A program made the position numbers and the translations under genes. A stretch of 8,305 bases of DNA from Nocardioides sp. (GTDB lineage: Bacteria > Actinomycetota > Actinomycetes > Propionibacteriales > Nocardioidaceae), in contig JARICB010000209.1 in assembly GCA_029264225.1 (NCBI GenBank), forward strand, positions 1-8,305. Direction: 5' to 3'. Position 1 is the stretch's first letter, and every line of letters begins with the position of its first letter. Below the pieces are notes generated by a model. That model was not told the DNA's origin, made no database searches, and saw nothing but the letters and a program-made list of their open reading frames with translations. Below are positions 6,393-8,305 of the stretch, one piece after another.

Positions 6393-7721
6393 TTGCGTCG
6401 ACTCGCCGCCGCCCTGCTTTCCCTCGCGATCGGCCTACCTCTTCTGGTCGCCGCCAGCCCGACCACCGCGGTCGCGGCCGAGCGGCGTACCAACGTCGTG
6501 ACGCCGGGCGACTTCACCGGCTACGGCTTCGACCAGTGCCTGGCACCGACGCAGAAGTCGATGGACGTGTGGTTGAAGAAGTCGCCGTTCCTCGCGGCCG
6601 GCATCTACATCTCGGGCGACTCCCGCGACTGCCGCAGCCAGCCCAACCTGACGCCGACCTGGATCTCCACCCAGTTGGCCAACGGCTGGCGACTGCTGCC
6701 GATCGCGCTCGGGCCGCAGGCGAGCTGTCAGCCACGTTTCCCGCGCTACAAGGATGACTTCAAGATCAGCGCGGTCCCGACCAACAGCTATTCGACCGCC
6801 CGCGCCCAGGGCGTCGTCGAGGCCGACAAGAACGTCGCCGACGCCACCGCTCTGGGGATCAGTCCCGGCAGCACGCTCTGGTACGACCTCGAGGCGTTCA
6901 ACCTCAAGGACACCCACTGCCGGGAGTCCGCGCTCGCCTTCGTCAGCTCGTGGGTGACCCGAATCAAGGAGCTCGGCTTCGTCAGCGGCTTCTACTCCAG
7001 CGCCAGCTCTGGCATCAAGATGATCGACGACGCTCGGATCAGCCGCCCCGGCCAGTTCGCGCTGCCGGAGCGGATCTGGATCGCCCGCTGGGACGGCGTG
7101 GCCAACACCTCGACGACCTACATCGGTGAGGACGGCTGGCGTCCCGGCGGTCGGATGAAGCAGTACCTGGGCGGCCACAACGAGACCTGGGGCGGGGTGA
7201 CGATCAACATCGACAGCAACTACCTCGATCTCGGCGCCGGCTCCCAGCCCACCCCCGACAGTCACTGCGGCGGTCTCAAGATGGGTTTTTGGAAGTATCA
7301 GCCCCTCGCTCCCGGCGCCGCCAGGCGCAGCCGGGTCAAGGTGGTCCAGTGCGCGTTGTCCGAGCAAGGCATCTATGCCGGACAGATCAGCGGCTCCTAC
7401 GACGCGGCGACCGTAGCGGCCGTGGCGGCCTGGCAGGCGAAGAACAAGTTCTCCCCCAGCAGCAACTTCACCAGAGGGCACTGGATCTCCCTGCTCGCCG
7501 GCGGCACCCGGCCCGTACTCAAGATGGGCTCGACCGGTGACGCCGTACACCGCCTGCAGCGCGCGCTGAATGCAAGCGGTGCCGGGCGACTCCAGTCGAG
7601 CGGCCTCTACGACGCCAAGACCGGGGCAGCCGTGCGGATCTACCAGGCCCGCGTGGGCATGCCTGCCACCGGCGTAGTGAACCCGACCGTGTGGAAGAAG
7701 CTGTTCAAGGGCAAGGCCTGA
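6393..7721 (+). CDS. Secreted DUF1906 (GH25-like) protein with two peptidoglycan-binding repeats
   Basis: The product is 442 aa from TTG 6393. MRRLAAALLSLAIGLPLLVA followed by SPTTAVA is a Sec signal peptide with AVA-type cleavage near residue 28. Residues about 40-283 are a DUF1906 (Rv2525c-like glycoside hydrolase) domain: GYGFDQCLAPTQKSMDVWL (43-61), LAAGIYISG, LWYDLEAF (162-169) and INIDSNYLDL (271-280). Asp47, Asp165, Glu167 and Asp274 sit at strand ends where GH25-type TIM barrels carry acidic active-site residues. Two PG_binding_1-type repeats follow: a degenerate one (about 309-370) and a clearer one (about 374-438, KMGSTGDAVHRLQRAL). Six cysteines (49, 80, 112, 176, 292, 320) fit disulfides in an exported protein. 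A cell-wall-bound hydrolase or remodelling enzyme is inferred; activity is not established for most of this family. It is divergent from purL. Confidence 0.88.
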   Translation: MRRLAAALLSLAIGLPLLVAASPTTAVAAERRTNVVTPGDFTGYGFDQCLAPTQKSMDVWLKKSPFLAAGIYISGDSRDCRSQPNLTPTWISTQLANGWRLLPIALGPQASCQPRFPRYKDDFKISAVPTNSYSTARAQGVVEADKNVADATALGISPGSTLWYDLEAFNLKDTHCRESALAFVSSWVTRIKELGFVSGFYSSASSGIKMIDDARISRPGQFALPERIWIARWDGVANTSTTYIGEDGWRPGGRMKQYLGGHNETWGGVTINIDSNYLDLGAGSQPTPDSHCGGLKMGFWKYQPLAPGAARRSRVKVVQCALSEQGIYAGQISGSYDAATVAAVAAWQAKNKFSPSSNFTRGHWISLLAGGTRPVLKMGSTGDAVHRLQRALNASGAGRLQSSGLYDAKTGAAVRIYQARVGMPATGVVNPTVWKKLFKGKA

Positions 7722-7756
7722 CCCGGTCGGCTCCTGCCGCCCCGCGACGCTCCTCC

Positions 7757-7778
7757 GGGGGGCTCGGGGGCCCGGGGG
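7757..7778 (+). other. G-rich tract after the DUF1906 gene
   Basis: Three runs of five or six G (7757-7762, 7766-7770, 7774-7778) are separated by CTC and CCC. Only three long runs are present nearby, so a canonical four-tract G-quadruplex is not fulfilled. It lies between the stop codon and the hairpin at 7780 and may contribute to 3'-end structure. Confidence 0.4.
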
Positions 7779-7779
7779 A

Positions 7780-7803
7780 GATTCACCGGCTGGCCGGTGA
7801 ATC
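7780..7803. terminator. Hairpin between convergent genes, possible bidirectional terminator
   Basis: GATTCACCGGC (7780-7790) and GCCGGTGAATC (7793-7803) are perfect reverse complements separated by TG. RNA would form a 10-bp stem with a CTGG loop from either strand. It lies 58 bp after the DUF1906 stop and between two convergent genes, the expected place for a shared terminator. Neither strand shows a T-tract after the stem, so termination is inferred from position and stem strength only. Confidence 0.55.
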
Positions 7804-7842
7804 CCTAGGTGGGACCCCCAGGCATGGGTCACAAACCTAGGG
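7803..7842. repeat. Nested inverted repeat with CCTAGG-containing arms
   Basis: CCCTAGGT (7803-7810) and ACCTAGGG (7835-7842) are exact reverse complements. Inside them GACCC (7813-7817) pairs with GGGTC (7826-7830), giving a two-part stem. The element is contiguous with the hairpin at 7780-7803. The rest of the gap, 7843-7960, shows no gene or structure that I can support. Confidence 0.55.
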
Positions 7843-7960
7843 AACGGGTCTCGAAGCTCGAGGATCCGCGGCAGGAGCACGCGGGTTGGCCGGATCGACG
7901 CGGGGTACGACGACAACCACATCGCTCAACGAATGCGAGCACGCGCCGACGCAGCGACGT

Positions 7961-8305
7961 TCAGCCGACAGGCGGGCCCACCAGCAGCGCAACCGCGGTC
8001 AGAGCAGCGACGGCACCGACGAACAGCACCACCGCAAGCACCACATGGCCGATCAGCCAGGCCACGGCCCGCTGCGGAAACGTTGCACTGTCCGGGCGCG
8101 AGTCCCAGGCGTCGGCGAGCAGGGCGGTCTTCTCGGCGTACGACTCAAACCACAACGTGGCGAACGGCGGGATCGCCGCACCGAGCCCGAGCAGAAGTCG
8201 ACCGAGCGACCAGCGCTGATCGACGGCGACCGCGACGGTAGTGATGCAGTAACCGATGAACACGACCCCGTGGACCATCCCGAAGATACGGACGCCGAGT
8301 TCGGT
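7961..8305 (-). CDS. DUF3817 family integral membrane protein, 5' end outside window
   Basis: 114 residues are visible, in frame from the right edge to TGA at 7963-7961. The DUF3817 signature is clear: IFGMVHGVVFIGYC, then RWSLGRLLLGLGAAIPPFATLWFE, then a C-terminal segment. Three hydrophobic stretches suit membrane segments: about visible residues 10-28, 37-54 and 82-110, the last long enough for a bent or extended helix. A basic/acidic loop (SYAEKTALLADAWDSRPDSATFPQR) lies between the second and third. Function of the family is unknown. The Met at 8278 is probably internal: family proteins have sequence before the MVHG motif, and TELGVRIFG precedes it here without a stop. It converges on the DUF1906 gene across 239 bp. 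Confidence 0.82.
   Translation of the reverse strand, partial: TELGVRIFGMVHGVVFIGYCITTVAVAVDQRWSLGRLLLGLGAAIPPFATLWFESYAEKTALLADAWDSRPDSATFPQRAVAWLIGHVVLAVVLFVGAVAALTAVALLVGPPVG

Noticed and set aside
7757..7778. G-quadruplex
   Set aside because: Only three long G-runs are present within normal loop distance; the next G3 run is more than 30 nt away.
6435..7922. 495-codon minus-strand open frame
   Set aside because: It is antisense to the DUF1906 gene and extends through the hairpins of the convergent gap; the product has no domain and no credible start signal.
7722..7960. Possible small gene or tRNA in the convergent gap
   Set aside because: Open frames here are only extensions of shadows, and the paired segments do not form a cloverleaf or carry a T-loop sequence; only hairpins are supported.

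Overview
The window looks like chromosomal DNA of a high-GC actinobacterium. The evidence is GC-rich codon third positions, GTG and TTG start codons, and protein families typical of the Nocardioides / Propionibacteriales group. That placement is an inference from sequence style, not a database result. Nearly all of the window is ordinary coding sequence. I see no phage, IS element, CRISPR array, rRNA or tRNA.

Positions 6236 down to 1 form a minus-strand run of six genes bounded by two de novo purine biosynthesis genes. In transcription order they are purL (FGAM synthase large subunit, 763 aa), a probable Tat-exported lipoprotein alpha/beta hydrolase, a small sterol-carrier-family protein, a GNAT acetyltransferase, an M20 metallopeptidase, and the first 58 codons of purF (amidophosphoribosyltransferase), which runs off the left edge. 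The sterol-carrier and GNAT genes abut (TGA directly followed by ATG) and are probably translationally coupled.

The other five genes all carry a TA-N3-T hexamer exactly 6 or 7 nt before the start codon. This is the -10 position expected for leaderless mRNAs. The run may therefore be a series of individually promoted, partly leaderless units rather than a single operon.

To the right, transcribed divergently from purL on the plus strand, is a secreted protein with a DUF1906 (GH25-like) domain and two C-terminal peptidoglycan-binding repeats (6393-7721), probably a cell-wall-directed hydrolase. It converges on a membrane protein of the DUF3817 family (7961 to the right edge, minus strand, 5' end missing). 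The convergent gap of 239 bp holds a G-rich tract and two strong inverted repeats but no gene that I can support.

The unusual material is all non-coding. It comprises the repeated TA-N3-T spacing, an 89-bp long-armed inverted repeat between the GNAT and M20 genes (1708-1796), a perfect 22-bp palindrome lying across the purL stop codon (3931-3952), small palindromes in the purL and purF promoter regions, and the nested hairpins at 7780-7842. I do not see an obviously new multi-gene system.
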